The notes beneath the pieces are model-generated. The model made no database searches. It worked only from the letters and a program-made list of their open reading frames with translations, and was not told the origin of the DNA. Positions 36,701 to 49,010 of a stretch of DNA of 64,000 nucleotides are shown piece by piece; within the stretch, counting starts at the first letter, position 1, and every line of letters begins with the position of its first letter. The position numbers were made by a program, and so were the translations under genes. Origin of the DNA: Kappaphycus alvarezii (taxonomy: Eukaryota; Rhodophyta; Florideophyceae; Gigartinales; Solieriaceae). The stretch covers positions 806,001 to 870,000 of the forward strand of contig NADL03000758.1 in the NCBI GenBank assembly GCA_002205965.3, given 5' to 3'.

Positions 36701-39700
36701 CTCTCAGGGATGGCGACCTTATTTACAATTAATCGGAGGATGTGGTTGAGTTTCTTTCAGGCCACATGTTGAGAGTCAAAGAAAAGTATATTTATATCAA
36801 CAACAACCCTTGTCTGCAGTAGCGAAGTTTTGTTGAGAAGCCAACGGACTGAACGGATGGCTATCCGTCGATCTGTTATGACAGTGAATAGGAAGGCGGA
36901 GTGCGATGTGGAAGAAAAGATAGTAAGAATTTTTTGAAGTAGCGATTGCGCAAATCGTTTACAGCGATGGAACAGAAACTGGAAAGGTTTCGCGAGGAAC
37001 TCTCCATCCCTGCGAAAACAATTACGACATGGAGAAGCGCATATATGTTCTTCAGAGCTCGCATCAAGAGATAGAACTAATAGGTCTACCTAATAGGTCT
37101 ACCTCTTGACAGTACCTTGAAGGATACTTCGGAAGTTAGGAAAACATTGCTAAGTCACAAGTTGTGCGTTTTTGTTAAAAAATCTGCAAACTCCAGCCAG
37201 ACAGCAGATAATCGATGGTACGAATGATTACCTACCCGAAAGGGGTTCAGGTTCCTCTGTCATGTTTTCCGTATCTATATTGAATGTATAATAGAACACT
37301 TCAGTGTTCTAACAAAAGACATCATTGCTTGGTATAGTGGAAGGGGAAATGGAGAAGTGTGTTTTACCACCCTTTCACTATACACAATAATCAGCGGAAA
37401 GTGTGGAGGAGTTTCGTATATAATTCTCATCGCTTGCAGTGTTATGTGATTAAAATGTTGCCACCTCAGTTGCGGACTGAATCCGAATACTGTATCGCAG
37501 TGTCAAATCTCCAGCTGGTCAGCTGCTGCGTATCTTAGGAACGTATGTATATCACGCTAAGAATGAACAAATGCCTCCACTTTGTTTGTCGGAAGTATTT
37601 GCTGGATTTTTGCCAAAAAAGCTGATGAAGTAGATGAATATATACAACTCGCTTATTGCGAGAACGCGCTTCAAAGGCCAATAAGTGAAATTTTAACCGG
37701 TCTGAGAAATTTGCAGCAGGTCTGCGGCGAATAACTATGATACACGGAACACACGCGGCGACCCGCTTGGAGAAGATAAAGATGATATTGAATATCTTCA
37801 TTTAATTCTCACGTGACATCGAGGAAAGCATAAGAGATGGTCTAGAGAGTTTTGGCTCACCTCTAAGGTGAGCGGAAAATTGGACCTGACCATGCCAGCA
37901 ATTTTAGTTGAAGGGGATATATTGTGTGAGGAAGTAGCAGATCTCCTCATAACTGAGTATCTTGTCTCTAGAAATAAATTAAGGGTTGGGACTGGACGGA
38001 AAAAACCAGAAATGGCTATCCAATATTCCAAGATAATTCGGAAAGGTCTCAGTCCTATTTCTTGACGTACAACATACCAGTGCAGAATGAGCGCATTAAA
38101 AAGGAAAAATTTAACCAACAACATACAAGCATTTTTTGAAACATTATTTTTGCATGTACGTAATAATAAAATTTTATTTTCGTATTTTTAACCTCTTAGT
38201 GTCGCGAACGAAGTGCAAACGCTTTCCGGATCTAAGTCCAAGCATGCACGTTGACTATCTCTCTCAGGGTACAGGGCGCTTTTCCAATATGAAAATTTTT
38301 GTGGAGTTCAAAGTATTGGCCTTGAATGTTAGTTTGAATGTTAATGGAAATATTGCAGGGTTTCTAGGTACCTAATACCATGATTTTCTCTTTATGTGAG
38401 CACTTTGATCTCTTTATATAGCCTCTGCCCATTGCAGGATGTTGATGGTTTCTAAAATTTTCAAGGGTTCATATGTCACCTTCTGGGTTTTATTCCAGTC
38501 GTTGTAATTCACATATAGAGTCTTTGGAAGCACAAAATTACAAGTTGGATTAATTTACCGTGTGAGGATTGCATTTCAATATCGTTCGCGGCTGTAGTTC
38601 AATTCACGGTACTTAAAATGGAAGGATGACTAGGGAAAATGTCTGCGAAAACAGGATCGAAGACAGTTTGTAACTGTGTGACTACGGGCGTCCGATGGAC
38701 CAGCTTTATCTTGAAGCCCTGTCAGGGGAAGTAGCTCAATGCCTGGTAAGCGAATGATTTGACACTCGCAAGTCTAAAATTACATGACAAAGTTAGAAAA
38801 ACGTTCAGAAGGACGAAAAAAATTCGATGCCCAAGGAAGGAAGGTCTCCAGGCAGGCTGAAAGAATAATGGAAGAGAAAGTCGAATAGGAGAGGACGAAA
38901 GAGTTCGGTAGAAAGTAAGAGAAGCGTTCGAGACAAGGGAGTGCCGCACATAGCTCCCCAGCGGATACAGAGAGACTCTAGAGGGGATTTATGTACTCTT
39001 GTAAGGGATGTTGTGAGCGTCGCTGGTTCGGAATACCGTCCTCCGAGGGTAATGGCGACAAACTACGGGTTTACAGAACCAGTCCTCTCTCAGTAAAAAG
39101 AGCACGAGCGCTGGGGAAAGGGAAAATAACAAAAACCGCAAAGCCTTGCGGATGATCAGTCTGCAGGGCAACCAGCGGGGATCAAAGGGAGTGAACTGCT
39201 ATAGCCACCGGCGCGCGGGTTCCGACGTTGAAGTAAGGGACGCGAAGGTGGGAGCTGGATTCAGAGCGAAACCTGTAACAAGGTTTTTTGGCGACACTAT
39301 GGCCTTCTAGCAATGAGTAACCAGTTAAAGTTAGCCTTCCAGGCTTTTCGCTGGCTACACACTTGTCAGTAGTCAGTAGGTTAGTAACGTGATATATTTT
39401 AGGGCCAGATCAGGGTCATGGTACGCCCTTACTGGGTCACTACTATTAGTTCTTTAACAAACCAACACTGTAAAAGTTAAAATTAGAATTAGGTTGTTAG
39501 CTAATAATTTCTAGCCGAAATTCTGTTCATAAAATGGATCATCGATTCCTTACACAGAACCTAAGGTTCATAGTACTACAGCAAACTCAAAATTATGTCT
39601 TCGTGAGAGATAATTAAGCAGTAAAGTAACAACTTGGAGATTTTTCGTTCGAGATTCTAGTGAAATCGGCCCTCCTGATGCCTCTTACAGACTTGAACTC

Positions 39701-41209
39701 CGAGATGTACACTTTTCCCAGCCTTTTTTCATATCATATAGTGAGAAATTTTAGGTTTCCGTTAATATTTTCACCTTTTTGGCTTTCTCTGTATGAGTAG
39801 GTATATGAATGCGAGCCCTTGTTGACCGAAAATCAGCAGTGACAGTGACATATATCTCTATTCTGGGATTCCAAAGGTGGATTGGAAAACAGCTACTGAC
39901 CCTTGTACATGGAGGCCTGTTACGTAGCCGGTTTGCGTGCCTTTTATATTCGCCCCAAATTATATGGGAGATCACTCGCGGATAGGAAGACGGTACTCCA
40001 GCCCTTTTTAAATGCTCCCGGATGAGACATTCAGCAGTAACGTTGCTTAAAGGTGATCACAAAGGAGAGGGCTCGACTTAAATTCCTGATGAAATAAAGA
40101 AAGTTAACCCATCCCTTTGCTCATGTGGTCTACAGCTCGATCAAAGCAAACTCTCCGCAATTTGTAGCCTGCAGTCAAAAATGAGATTTGACCAAAGCTT
40201 TGCAGTTATGTACTATTGCAGGGAGTGCAGATCTTTCTTTGGTCATTGCAACATCGAATTTTGCTGTGTGTGATTTGAGAAATTGAACGGTGCACTTGTT
40301 CTTTAATAGAGCTGGTGAACGGACCAGGTAGATCCATTTGTACCTCTCTCAGTTACTGTGTACCCTGCTTGCCGTAGGATTGATTGGTAATTTTCTAGCT
40401 TTTTCGTTCTGGAATGTAACGCCTTCCATGTTATCGAGTTGCAAAAGATCGAAGGACGTTACATCCGAACTATGGCGAGATAGGTGCATATACCGCTCGG
40501 CCGCTATTTGTCCATTTTCCGGTACCAACTCTCGATTTTGCTTCGGGAAATTCCCGTATAGTGCTGTTACCTTGCTTCAATTGAAGCCCAACCATAACCA
40601 GTAGAGTCTTTCAACCCATTGAATAACCCAAGCGATGCCTTTAATGCTAAAGGAGCCGTATCTGAAGATGTAAAATCCCTTTCGTCGGTACGGAGATTCT
40701 GATTACATCACGTTGAATTGTTTCGTGAGAAATTTTAAGCCAGAAGTTTTTCAAAATGAGGTGCATAGTAAGCTTCATGTATTTCCCGTTGCTCTATAGC
40801 AACTACAAGAGACTCTTATCGATGATGTGTGAGTTTCGGTTTGCTCCCTAACATTCTCTTTGGCCGTTTGTGCTAAATTGCTTAAACAAGGATCGACTAA
40901 AGACGAAATAGTGGCTTGTACAAGAGTTTATAGGGCATTATCGGTTCCCGTCCCCCTATTCTTTCTACCTAATTCCAAAACTACCCTTAGCCATATTTTC
41001 GAGGCAAAGAGGGTCTCCGTCGAGGCTTGACTGTCTTTGAAACTCTTTCTAATGCCTTGTATTGTAAAAGATATCCGTATTACCGAGATTCATTCCGGGG
41101 TTTGGTGAAGACACGGATAGGGTATTTGAAAGTGTAGGAATACTCAATGCTTGTTGTTACTTTGTTGGTTCTATCCACGTTAAGCTTATGAAAAGTGACT
41201 TTTTACTCT
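36701..41209. other. AT-rich region without recognised genes
   Basis: Only short, unrelated frames. The frame at 37868-38065 has a coding-like look but no family match. A GTCTACCTAATAG tandem pair sits near 37084-37105. Confidence 0.35.
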
Positions 41210-41960
41210 ACGCATACGGATTGATTAACTAATTCATCCATTTCGATCACAATTGAGGAGTTTTCTACATATGTTTATATAATAGCCTGGTTTGACGCAG
41301 TAAAAACAGTGACATGGCGGTCTATTTTGCTCAATATGACGTCTAATGCTACCATTTTCACGAAAATGTCCGCCTCTTGAGTATGAGGAATCAATTAAGC
41401 ATCTTTTAACGAGTCCTCGTGTATTATATGCCACGTTGCCTGGGTATAATCCTGCTTTCGAGGACCGTTGTATTGTTTATTTGTTTTCATCCTTCGAGAA
41501 AGTTCCGCTTGAAAGGCGTGCAAGATGTACCCAAAGGATACTATGGTGGTCAAGAAAACTATGGAGAGAGCTGAAAAATACAGAGGGAGAGAGTTGATCA
41601 GCTTTGAAGTCCTCTTTCGATATGGTAATTCCCCTTCATATGCTGCGAGCTGTCCATTGATTCTGTTGACCTGAGAAACATTACTGCGCCAATCTTTATG
41701 CTCTTTGAATACTAGCTTTTCCAACCTTTTTTGTGTATTTTCAACGCCCTGTTCGCTAGAAGATGTATAAATGCGATTCAGTGTTATCCAAAAATCCTGC
41801 GCTGATTTTTTGCTATCATAGGAAGTTATTCTACCTGAGCCGTGGAGGAAGCACCAAAGCCCAGGACAATTAGAATTTTGGCTTAAACAGAACGTTAACC
41901 CACTATTTTTTCGACACTGCAGAGGTTTCTGCTTTTTCCTTGAACATTCCGATCATGATT
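41210..41960 (-). mobile_element. Copia gag fragment, fossil
   Basis: The minus-strand pieces resemble the Copia gag C-terminal half, including a zinc-knuckle-like CX2CX4HX4C pattern (CFYCVKPGYYINIC). No pol part or LTR was seen nearby. It is a broken, isolated fragment. Confidence 0.5.
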
Positions 41961-42159
41961 TGATCATCTGCTCTCGTCTTGGCCTGATATTTCATATATA
42001 TATTCAATTGTTGTAATTGTACTCGAGGGTACCCGAAAGCATCAAAAATTTGTCTTCTCTCCGTTTAGAAGTAGCCAGAGAAGTCAGCGATGCTGCATAG
42101 AATCAAAAAGTCGTTGGATGACGTTTTCATGAAATCTATTCCAATCTGCGATAATTGCA

Positions 42160-43020
42160 ACCTTGATATATTACCTACTCATGTAATTTCTCCCATACTT
42201 GAAAAATTTAAGAGCAATCATGGCCCAAATATCTTCTATGGGTTTAAATCGGGAGACCTGGACCTCTAAATAAGCTAATTGTTTCTTTTCCCTCCATAAA
42301 AGCTCTATAGTTGGCCAAAACGTAGGTAGGACAGTTCTCGTGCTGTAGTGCTCACTATTTTCCGTGTATCCGAGCTCCCCAAGGTAGAAAAATGTTGTTA
42401 AACGTACTGCAGCCCTTATCCGAATCTTAAAAACTTTCCGTAAATGCAAGGTCTCCATAACCGCAGTAGCTGTAACAGCCCCAAATTGTAAAAATACTCC
42501 CACATTGCTGAAAGCCCGAAATGACTTCTTTTTGTTTCTGAGATAGTTCCAGTAGTATGAAAATATGTTGGGCCGTCCATATCAGTTTTTCCATCGGTGA
42601 GGAGCACTGAGTGCCCTTTGGGAACAGTTCAGGGTATTTTCCACTTCCTATTGTACTTGAGCCTTTTTAAAATGTTCTTCTAGATAGAAATTGGGGTTCA
42701 ACTGCTAGCAATCGAACAAACCGCTTCTTTCGATCTTTCAAAACATTTAATGCTTCAAACCACCAAAGAAATATCTTCTCTGAAGTGCACAGCACTGTAA
42801 TTAGTCTTCATTATTTTCCTCAGCAGCCGATGGCTGTCTTCCTTCCCAGTACGCGCGGCCTGTCGCTTCTTTCTTGATTCCATACAGTCTAAAAGCCTGA
42901 AGTAAGGTTCACACGACCTTTTAAGATCGGTTGAGCCAGGAAGCAATAGCCCTTATCGATAGCTGTTCGTTGGTGAGAACTAATATGTGTACTCGCTCTT
43001 TAGCGGACAGAGCAGTGCCG
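42160..43020 (-). mobile_element. Tc1/mariner transposase relic
   Basis: Read on the minus strand, a helix-turn-helix start (RVHILVLTNEQLSIRAIASW) is followed by spaced transposase pieces. These are LLTDGKTDMDGPTYF (the S-DE-x-x-F-x-x-DGP region), CGSIFTIWGC (GGGSVMVWG-like) and SRFKPIEDIWAMIALKF (SPDLNPIEN-W-like). The order and spacing fit one Tc1-like transposase. The pieces lie in different frames and the first catalytic Asp region is eroded, so it is a dead copy. Confidence 0.62.
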
Positions 43021-43278
43021 CGAAGCACTTTCGCAAGATGGTAAAGGTTGCGGGGCCTTTCTGAGGCATAGAGAACAGAACCAATAGTTTAGTAATGCTG
43101 TGGACGCATTTTTGCAAAAAGATGTTACGGTCTTTGATTCGATAATTCTGCATCCCCTAAATTTGATTTTTGATTTATATGGTGGGTTTTTGTTTCGATT
43201 TCGTATTATTTTTGTTTCGATTTCTTGTTGAAGGTATAATACTGTATGACTGTGGCAAGTGAAGCGTTTGCAGGCACA

Positions 43279-43303
43279 TTACTGTACAGTGCTGTACAGT
43301 ACA
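43279..43303. repeat. TACTGTACAGT motif pair
   Basis: ACTGTACAGTGCTGTACAGT plus AC. It lies in transposon-rich DNA, away from any recognised gene. A weaker group, CACTGTACCCACTGTACC followed by TAGTACTGTA, lies at 43943-43975. Confidence 0.6.
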
Positions 43304-44484
43304 AAAGATATTACTTTAATTTTATTTTATTTTAAAGGTCGAGCAGGGGACATGAATCTATAATTATGTACAGGGTTTTCTCGATAACTACACCTTACGA
43401 TAACTGCACCATTGGGCTAATTGCACAAAAATGTGATCCGCCGTCCTCTTACCCCCCGATATTTAGCTAATTTTAATGATTGATGCAAATCTGGCTTTGC
43501 ACCACGATTTGACCTCCAGGACCTTTTGTTCTTGTGCAAATTTTGTGCATTGAATTGTTGAAACGGGATGAAAGTCTTCAGCAGGTCCAATGAGTGCTGC
43601 CTTGTTTGAAAACAGTGCACAACTGAGGAAGAACCGCCTGAATCTCCACAGGTGCCTCCCTGTGAAGAGACTATATGTGCAATTGCAATGGTCAAAAGGT
43701 GTGCTGTAGCGCGAGGCATGCGGTCCGCCCCCTAAACAGGGCGCTCTGTTCCCTTCAGAGCGAGATTAGCGATGAGGCCCGCGGTGTCCGTAGGAAGCTG
43801 ACGCTCGACGAGACGATGGGAAGTGATAGTATTTAAATCAACTGAATCGTCTGACACGTGTAGCCATACAGTCTTTGTAATTGCACCATTTCATTAATTG
43901 CACCAAATGGAGGTCCACCACATCAGTGCAATTATCGAGCAACACTGTACCCACTGTACCATATAGTACTGTATGGTCAGCTGTTTCCCGTGCTACGTGA
44001 GGCAGTCGCGGATTGGCCGACGGGATACAGGGGGGGCTCGATATAGTGCCCTTTTGAGTAGTGCTTCCCTCTAATTAGTGCTACCCCAAAGCACGTGGCA
44101 CACCTCTAGGGGTCTCGAAACCAGCCAACCAGTTCAAACCTCCTCAAACCACGACGACCTCTTTTTATCACTTGCGAAAGGCCAAAGCAGCTCTCCTAGG
44201 CGCACGAAAGGAAAACGGTAGAGCACGGCGCCAAATGCTTATTACAGAGCTATTGTAAATGAGAAGGATAGTTTTCGTCAATGCTTTTAACTTTGAATCT
44301 TGCTTGATTCGATATAGTGCCAATTGTTTGCGTCTGGCACAGGATGGCACTATATAGAGTACCCTACTGTATACGGTGTCCTGATAATTAAATGCAACCC
44401 AGGATTCGTCCTTTCCTTGCACTAATAATTATATCTTTACTTCATGTATTGTAAGAGGCGTACAAGCCTAGCTGACAGTGTAAG
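43304..44484. other. Unassigned DNA between Tc1 relic and LINE
   Basis: No gene was recognised. It includes stretches where TTGCAC/TGCAATT words recur (43400-43940), suggesting an old repeat. Confidence 0.3.
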
Positions 44485-45270
44485 CTAAGATAGTTGAAGT
44501 TCGTCGCTGCCCAGCTTGGGAGCACGCGCTAGGATCGATGTTGCAAAAGTAGACCATATGGTCGACGAGATTCGTTGCCGCAGGTGGTCAAGGGCCGCCT
44601 CTGGTGTACAGAACAGTCGTCGCGATATCAATTTCGCATGGGTCTCAATCACCCCAGAGGTTGACTTACAAGGCGCGGCGAAAGAGTCGAGAGCAAGCGG
44701 GACAAAGTGAAAACCGAGGTTTGGAAAAATAGCGTCTGAGGTCAGGTTAAACGCAGCTCTCACTGAGCGGTCGAAGGTCTTCACCTTGTCTGCCTAGGCC
44801 GATTCGGCTGCCCGCAAGGTGCTAATGCAGCTTGTTTGAGGTAAGATCGCGCCATGGGATTGCGAATGGTGACATCATATGCGATTTGCGTCGGCGCATC
44901 CAGCGTGTCAGTAGGTTCCGGTCCGCATTGCACGAGGATGTCTGCTGGCCGGAGGTCTGTACCCGGCACAAGGTTGGGAACTTCTTGTCTGTGAGCAAGG
45001 CCGGCAGGTCGCAACATGTCGGTCGTAAGGAGGTTCCGGAGGAAGTTGTGTCGGGTAGCAGCGTTGTATCCTGAGGTGCAACTCGAAGCATGGTCGCCTT
45101 TGGCGTCCATGTAAGCGAGACAGTGCGAGCAAACAAGGGGAATTGAAGAGTGGAAAACCGGGAGGTCGAGGTGCCGGCGAAGCATGATAGACCAGACCTC
45201 GGGGGAAACATGAGTAGCCTTGGAGGGATGCGCAATGAGCCACGCGTAGGCGCATGGATTGAGCAAGGAA
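44485..45270 (-). mobile_element. LINE copy 2, C-terminal part only
   Basis: On the minus strand, YAWLIAHPSKATHVSPEVWS and MLRRHLDLPVFHSS are followed by a zinc-like segment (CSHCLAYMDAKGDHASSC). RHNFLRNLLTTDMLRPAGLA comes next. The nuclease-like core is LRPADILVQCGPEP, then DAPTQIAYDVTIRNPMARSY. After a frame change, a tail ends at 44485. The reverse transcriptase is absent, so the copy is 5'-truncated, as LINE insertions often are. It lies head-away from LINE copy 3. Confidence 0.7.
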
Positions 45271-45472
45271 TTACGTCTCGCGCGAAGGCGAATGGAAACC
45301 TGAGTATGTCGGGCAGGTCGTGGTTGAGCTGTCCATATGTCCTCTTCCCATAGCTTGGAAGCCGCTGAATTGTGAATGGCCTGAAATAGAAAGTGGTGTG
45401 GTCTTTGGACTGCCAGGACTGCGCACGTCTTAACTATGCGGGTAAGATCTAACCGGCTGTACCTCGTCGTCC

Positions 45473-48153
45473 ATGCGCATCGGGGCTCATTCTTTATTAG
45501 TTAGAATTAGAAACATATACACGGACACACCGCCGGTGTGCCTCCCACAATTGTCGTGCTCGGTATACAGCACAACCGAATTGGCCGACATCCGCTCAAA
45601 TACGGGCGAAACAACACTATTCTCCATTCAAACACACAATCCTCAGAAACTTTCACGCCCCCTTTCTTCGATTTCAGAGCGTACTAGGCACCCGCCTAGC
45701 CCCACACAAGACCCCATTCCTTTCCAACACCCCCGCAGAGGCCCGGAGCGGGGACCCCATTCAACCCCACACCCCGCTGCCCACGTCACCGACGCAAATA
45801 ACGCCCCGCCTTCTGAACACTGCACCGGTGCCCGCACCCCACACTGCTTCCACGCCGCACGGAAGCAAACGCCAGCAAGATCGCCGGCCCTCCACCCGGA
45901 CCCCCTTCAGTGGCGATGCAGCCCCGGCCCCAGCCACACCGCCCGCCTTTACATCCTCGGGCTCGCCGGAGGTCGCCGCCAAACGCCGCCGTCCAGTGGT
46001 CGGACGCTTGGAAGCTGCGCTGGCATCGATCAAGCCTGTCCACGTCGACACCCTAATGTTGCCCACCTCCCCGTTGTACCGGCCGGCAACCAAACAGACC
46101 CAGGGACCGCCACCTGACACACTTCCTACGTCTGCCGGAATGTCCGACTGGAAGGAACGCGGTCTGTCCCCACCCCGGCCTAGGTAATGGCTGATGACCC
46201 CCGCCGTCCCCTCCAACCATCTGTCGGCACATCTGCAATGGAAGGAGTGCTGCCTGGTAAGGCTTCCTCCGCCTGATCCTCTTCCCCCGATCATGGACTT
46301 CCCCACCCAATTCCCTGATCCCCCGTCCGTGTCCCCTTTACCAAGCCCCTTTACCAAGCCCCTTTACCAACCCCCCACATGAGCAGCGTAAATGGTTGAG
46401 GAATGGGGGGGATATCTAGAAGATATCTAGAAGATATCCCCCTTCCCATTCCTCAACCCATTTACGCTGCTCTTCATCAAGCTGGTCCGCGCAGCTGCCA
46501 ACGCTCGGGGAGACGACGCCAATTCCCTTACCTTCCTGCACCTTCACATGCAGCCACTGCTGTCCTTCGGCGCAGTCTCCGTGGTGAAGAGGGCTGGCAG
46601 CACGGTAAAGGCCAGAGGGCAGCGCTCGGGTCCCGCATCCGGCGGGCCATATGGGCGCTGGGTGGCACAAACTTTTTTCTGAAGCTCTTCGGGCACACCT
46701 TGCCCGATCCGAGCGCCCAATCCGAGCGGAGTGAACAGCACCGTCCCCTCTCCTTGCGTGGCTCCAGCCAGGCGCGCCGTTCTCGCCGTGCCGAAGCGCT
46801 GAACGCACAGGCCCGCTATGGAAAGGCGATGAGGTCCATTCATAACGCACCTCCTGCGGATGTGAACGACTGCCGCACCATCCAAGTGCTCCGCGACCTA
46901 CATCCGCAACCCCCGCGCCCAGGCATACCGCTCACTGAGGATAGCCTCCCGCCGCCACCCACCGTCACGATGGATGCAGTCGAACACGCGGTTCGCCGCA
47001 GTTCCCGCTACACGACTTGCGGACCTGACCGAACGCCGGCCTACTGATTCCACCTGCTCGTTCAGACAGTCCCGAAGCTGGTGTCACGCGCAAGGTAGTA
47101 CTGATGAATTGGATCGCGAGCGGTGACGTCTCGGACGCGGTACTGTCCTGTCTGCTGCAACCTTGCCTCCTCTGCGGCCTACCAGACAAAATCCGTCCTA
47201 TCGCTGTGAGCTCCGTCCTCCACCTCATCGTCACCGAGGCGATTCTGCCCGCCTCTACCGACGACTCTCGTGACTTTCTCCCTCTGTGCCAAACGGCAAA
47301 TGGCATCAAAGCCTGGATGGTCGCGATTGTTCACGACACCTGCAACCTGCTCCGTTGGTTCTCCCGCTCACCCGATATCGCCACTGTCCTCATTGACGCT
47401 CACAACATCTTCAACCCCTAGTCCATGCTGCACCGGCTCCCTGCGCTCGCCCCTAGCTTCGCCAGGCTCGTGAACATTTGGGCTGCAACTATGTTTGCTT
47501 TGTGCCAAGCCGTGACAACACAACTATCACGGGTGCGCAGTCCACACAGCAGCGCGATCCGGACCAGCATGCTATTGTTCTCCGTCACGATTTACCCACT
47601 CATTCGTCAGATCGCGGAAGAGACAAAATTCGTCATGAACCAGTGGTACGCGAACGAAACGCGAACGAAACGCTCATTGGAAGCCTCGATGGTCTTTGAC
47701 GAGCGCTCCGCCTCCTGCAGCGAGACTGTCACAATTATGGCCTCTACCTCAACGAGCGGAAAACTCGCATCTTCTAGCCGAATACTCTTCCGCCGTGGCG
47801 TGTGGCTTTCGTTGCCGAGTTCGCTGTGGCCTAAGGCCCTTCGGACGGTTCCGAACTCTTCGGCGCGCCACTTGGAAACCTTGCTTTCACCAACACTTTC
47901 CTTCGGGCTAAGGGTGACGGGTGCTGCAACACCGTCAAGTTGCTGCGCCATATCCGCCACCCACGCGCTCGCTTCCACATGCACCCGCTCCACACGTCAG
48001 TCTCCTCACTCACTCATGCGTTCCGCTCTCCGATGGGCAGCATGCCTCGCCCGCCGCGGAATCCTCGACGCGCTCCATGGGCGCCCCATTGAGATACAGG
48101 GAAGTGGCCTTCGGACACCGCCTGATCTCAAGCCGCATGGACCATCCGTTTAG
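45473..48153 (+). mobile_element. LINE copy 3, N-terminal and reverse transcriptase part
   Basis: A Pro/Ala-rich N-terminal region (for example PPAFTSSGSPEVAAKRRRP) is followed by AVLRRSLRGEEGWQHGKGQR and MRSIHNAPPADVNDCRTIQV. The reverse transcriptase entry follows: KIRPIAVSSVLHLIVTEAIL, CQTANGIKAWMVAIVHDT and DIATVLIDAHNIFNP. Later parts match the region after the active site. The C-terminal zinc/nuclease part is missing. It is the same subfamily as copy 4 (shared AVLRRS-x-x-GEEG). Several frame breaks are present. A foldback sits inside it at 46381-46472. Confidence 0.68.
46381..46472. repeat. Near-perfect palindrome (foldback) in LINE copy 3
   Basis: The left arm GAGCAGCGTAAATGGTTGAG and onward is the reverse complement of the right arm ending CAACCCATTTACGCTGCTC, with about 40-bp arms. 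The centre is built of AGATATCT repeats. A triplicated CCCTTTACCAAG unit precedes it at 46334-46370. Confidence 0.75.
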
Positions 48154-48494
48154 TTCATAGCTGGATAGTCGGATCCTGCAGTGGACGCCATAGAACTATT
48201 TGCCGTAAAGGGTTTTTAGGTGAAGGATTCTATCTACGACTACGGGCAGTGACCTAAAGACTTATGGCTTACATTAGGGGGGGAACTAGGACCTTTATTT
48301 AAAGATTTAATTGGGTCTGCTAAACAACACAGCCCCGCAAGCCTTGACCGATGCCTACTATTAGATGTGCTTTTTATGCAGAGATTCAAACCATTTTCTG
48401 CCGCTCATCCCTCCAACTGTAGAGTTACTCAGTCACGACTAAACCGCAATGCATAAACAATAACCTCAGTTTTGAATGGCAGTGTCTGGATCTT

Positions 48495-49010
48495 TTATTG
48501 AACCCCGCCTCCTAAGTTTACCAACTGCGGCCAGTCTTGTTCGGTTAACTCTGGCTGCATAGTCGGTTGCGGCCGAAACACCCCCAACAATGACTGCTGT
48601 TCGCCAATCTTTGCCCCCCACAAGAACAGTGTTCCCGGTGTTCCTCCCGGCTGATTGCAGTTAATTTCAAACACAAGACTTCTTTCCACCAAAACCTTCA
48701 CCAACTGCTCCAACCTTGATCCCTCCTTTTCCACTGCGGCCTTCGTAAGCGGCACAATTTTTACATACCATTGAGATGTGGCCTCATTCATCTCGTGGAG
48801 AACGTCCAGGTAGTTTTTCAGTTGTCTTGCGTCACACTCCAATTGTTCCGGCCATCCACTGGTCTCCTGCAGTGGTAACCGCTCAGGTGCTGAACACTGA
48901 TCGCAACGCAAGGCACTAGCATATCATTCTTTTGTCCCTTCACGTGAAGATTACCTTTCCAGATCTGTTCTCCGCTCTCCGCATTTCCCCCAGACGATCC
49001 AGCCCGCCCC
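48495..49010 (-). other. ACID/SPOC-like (MED25-type) domain at the 3' end of the MED16 locus
   Basis: The segment reads QIWKGNLHVKGQKNDMLVPC, then WPEQLECDARQLKNYLDVLH, TSQWYVKIVPLTKAAVEKEG, EQLVKVLVERSLVFEINC and GTLFLWGAKIGEQQSLLGVF. The pattern (VW-x-GNL at the start, WP-x-x-L in the middle, L-x-x-x-L and a final LLG-x-F-P-like strand) resembles the PTOV/ACID domain of plant MED25 and the related SPOC fold, which bind activators. No von Willebrand domain of MED25 precedes it. One frame change falls near 48900. Confidence 0.5.

Noticed and set aside
30382-36705. Target-site duplication around the Copia fossil
   Set aside because: The bases next to the two outer LTR ends do not match.
37868-38065. 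Coding-like 65-codon frame
   Set aside because: No family resemblance, no continuation in neighbouring frames, AT-rich surroundings.
40338-40604. Hydrophobic 88-codon frame resembling a signal-anchor protein
   Set aside because: Codon pattern and flanks look random; no conserved motif.
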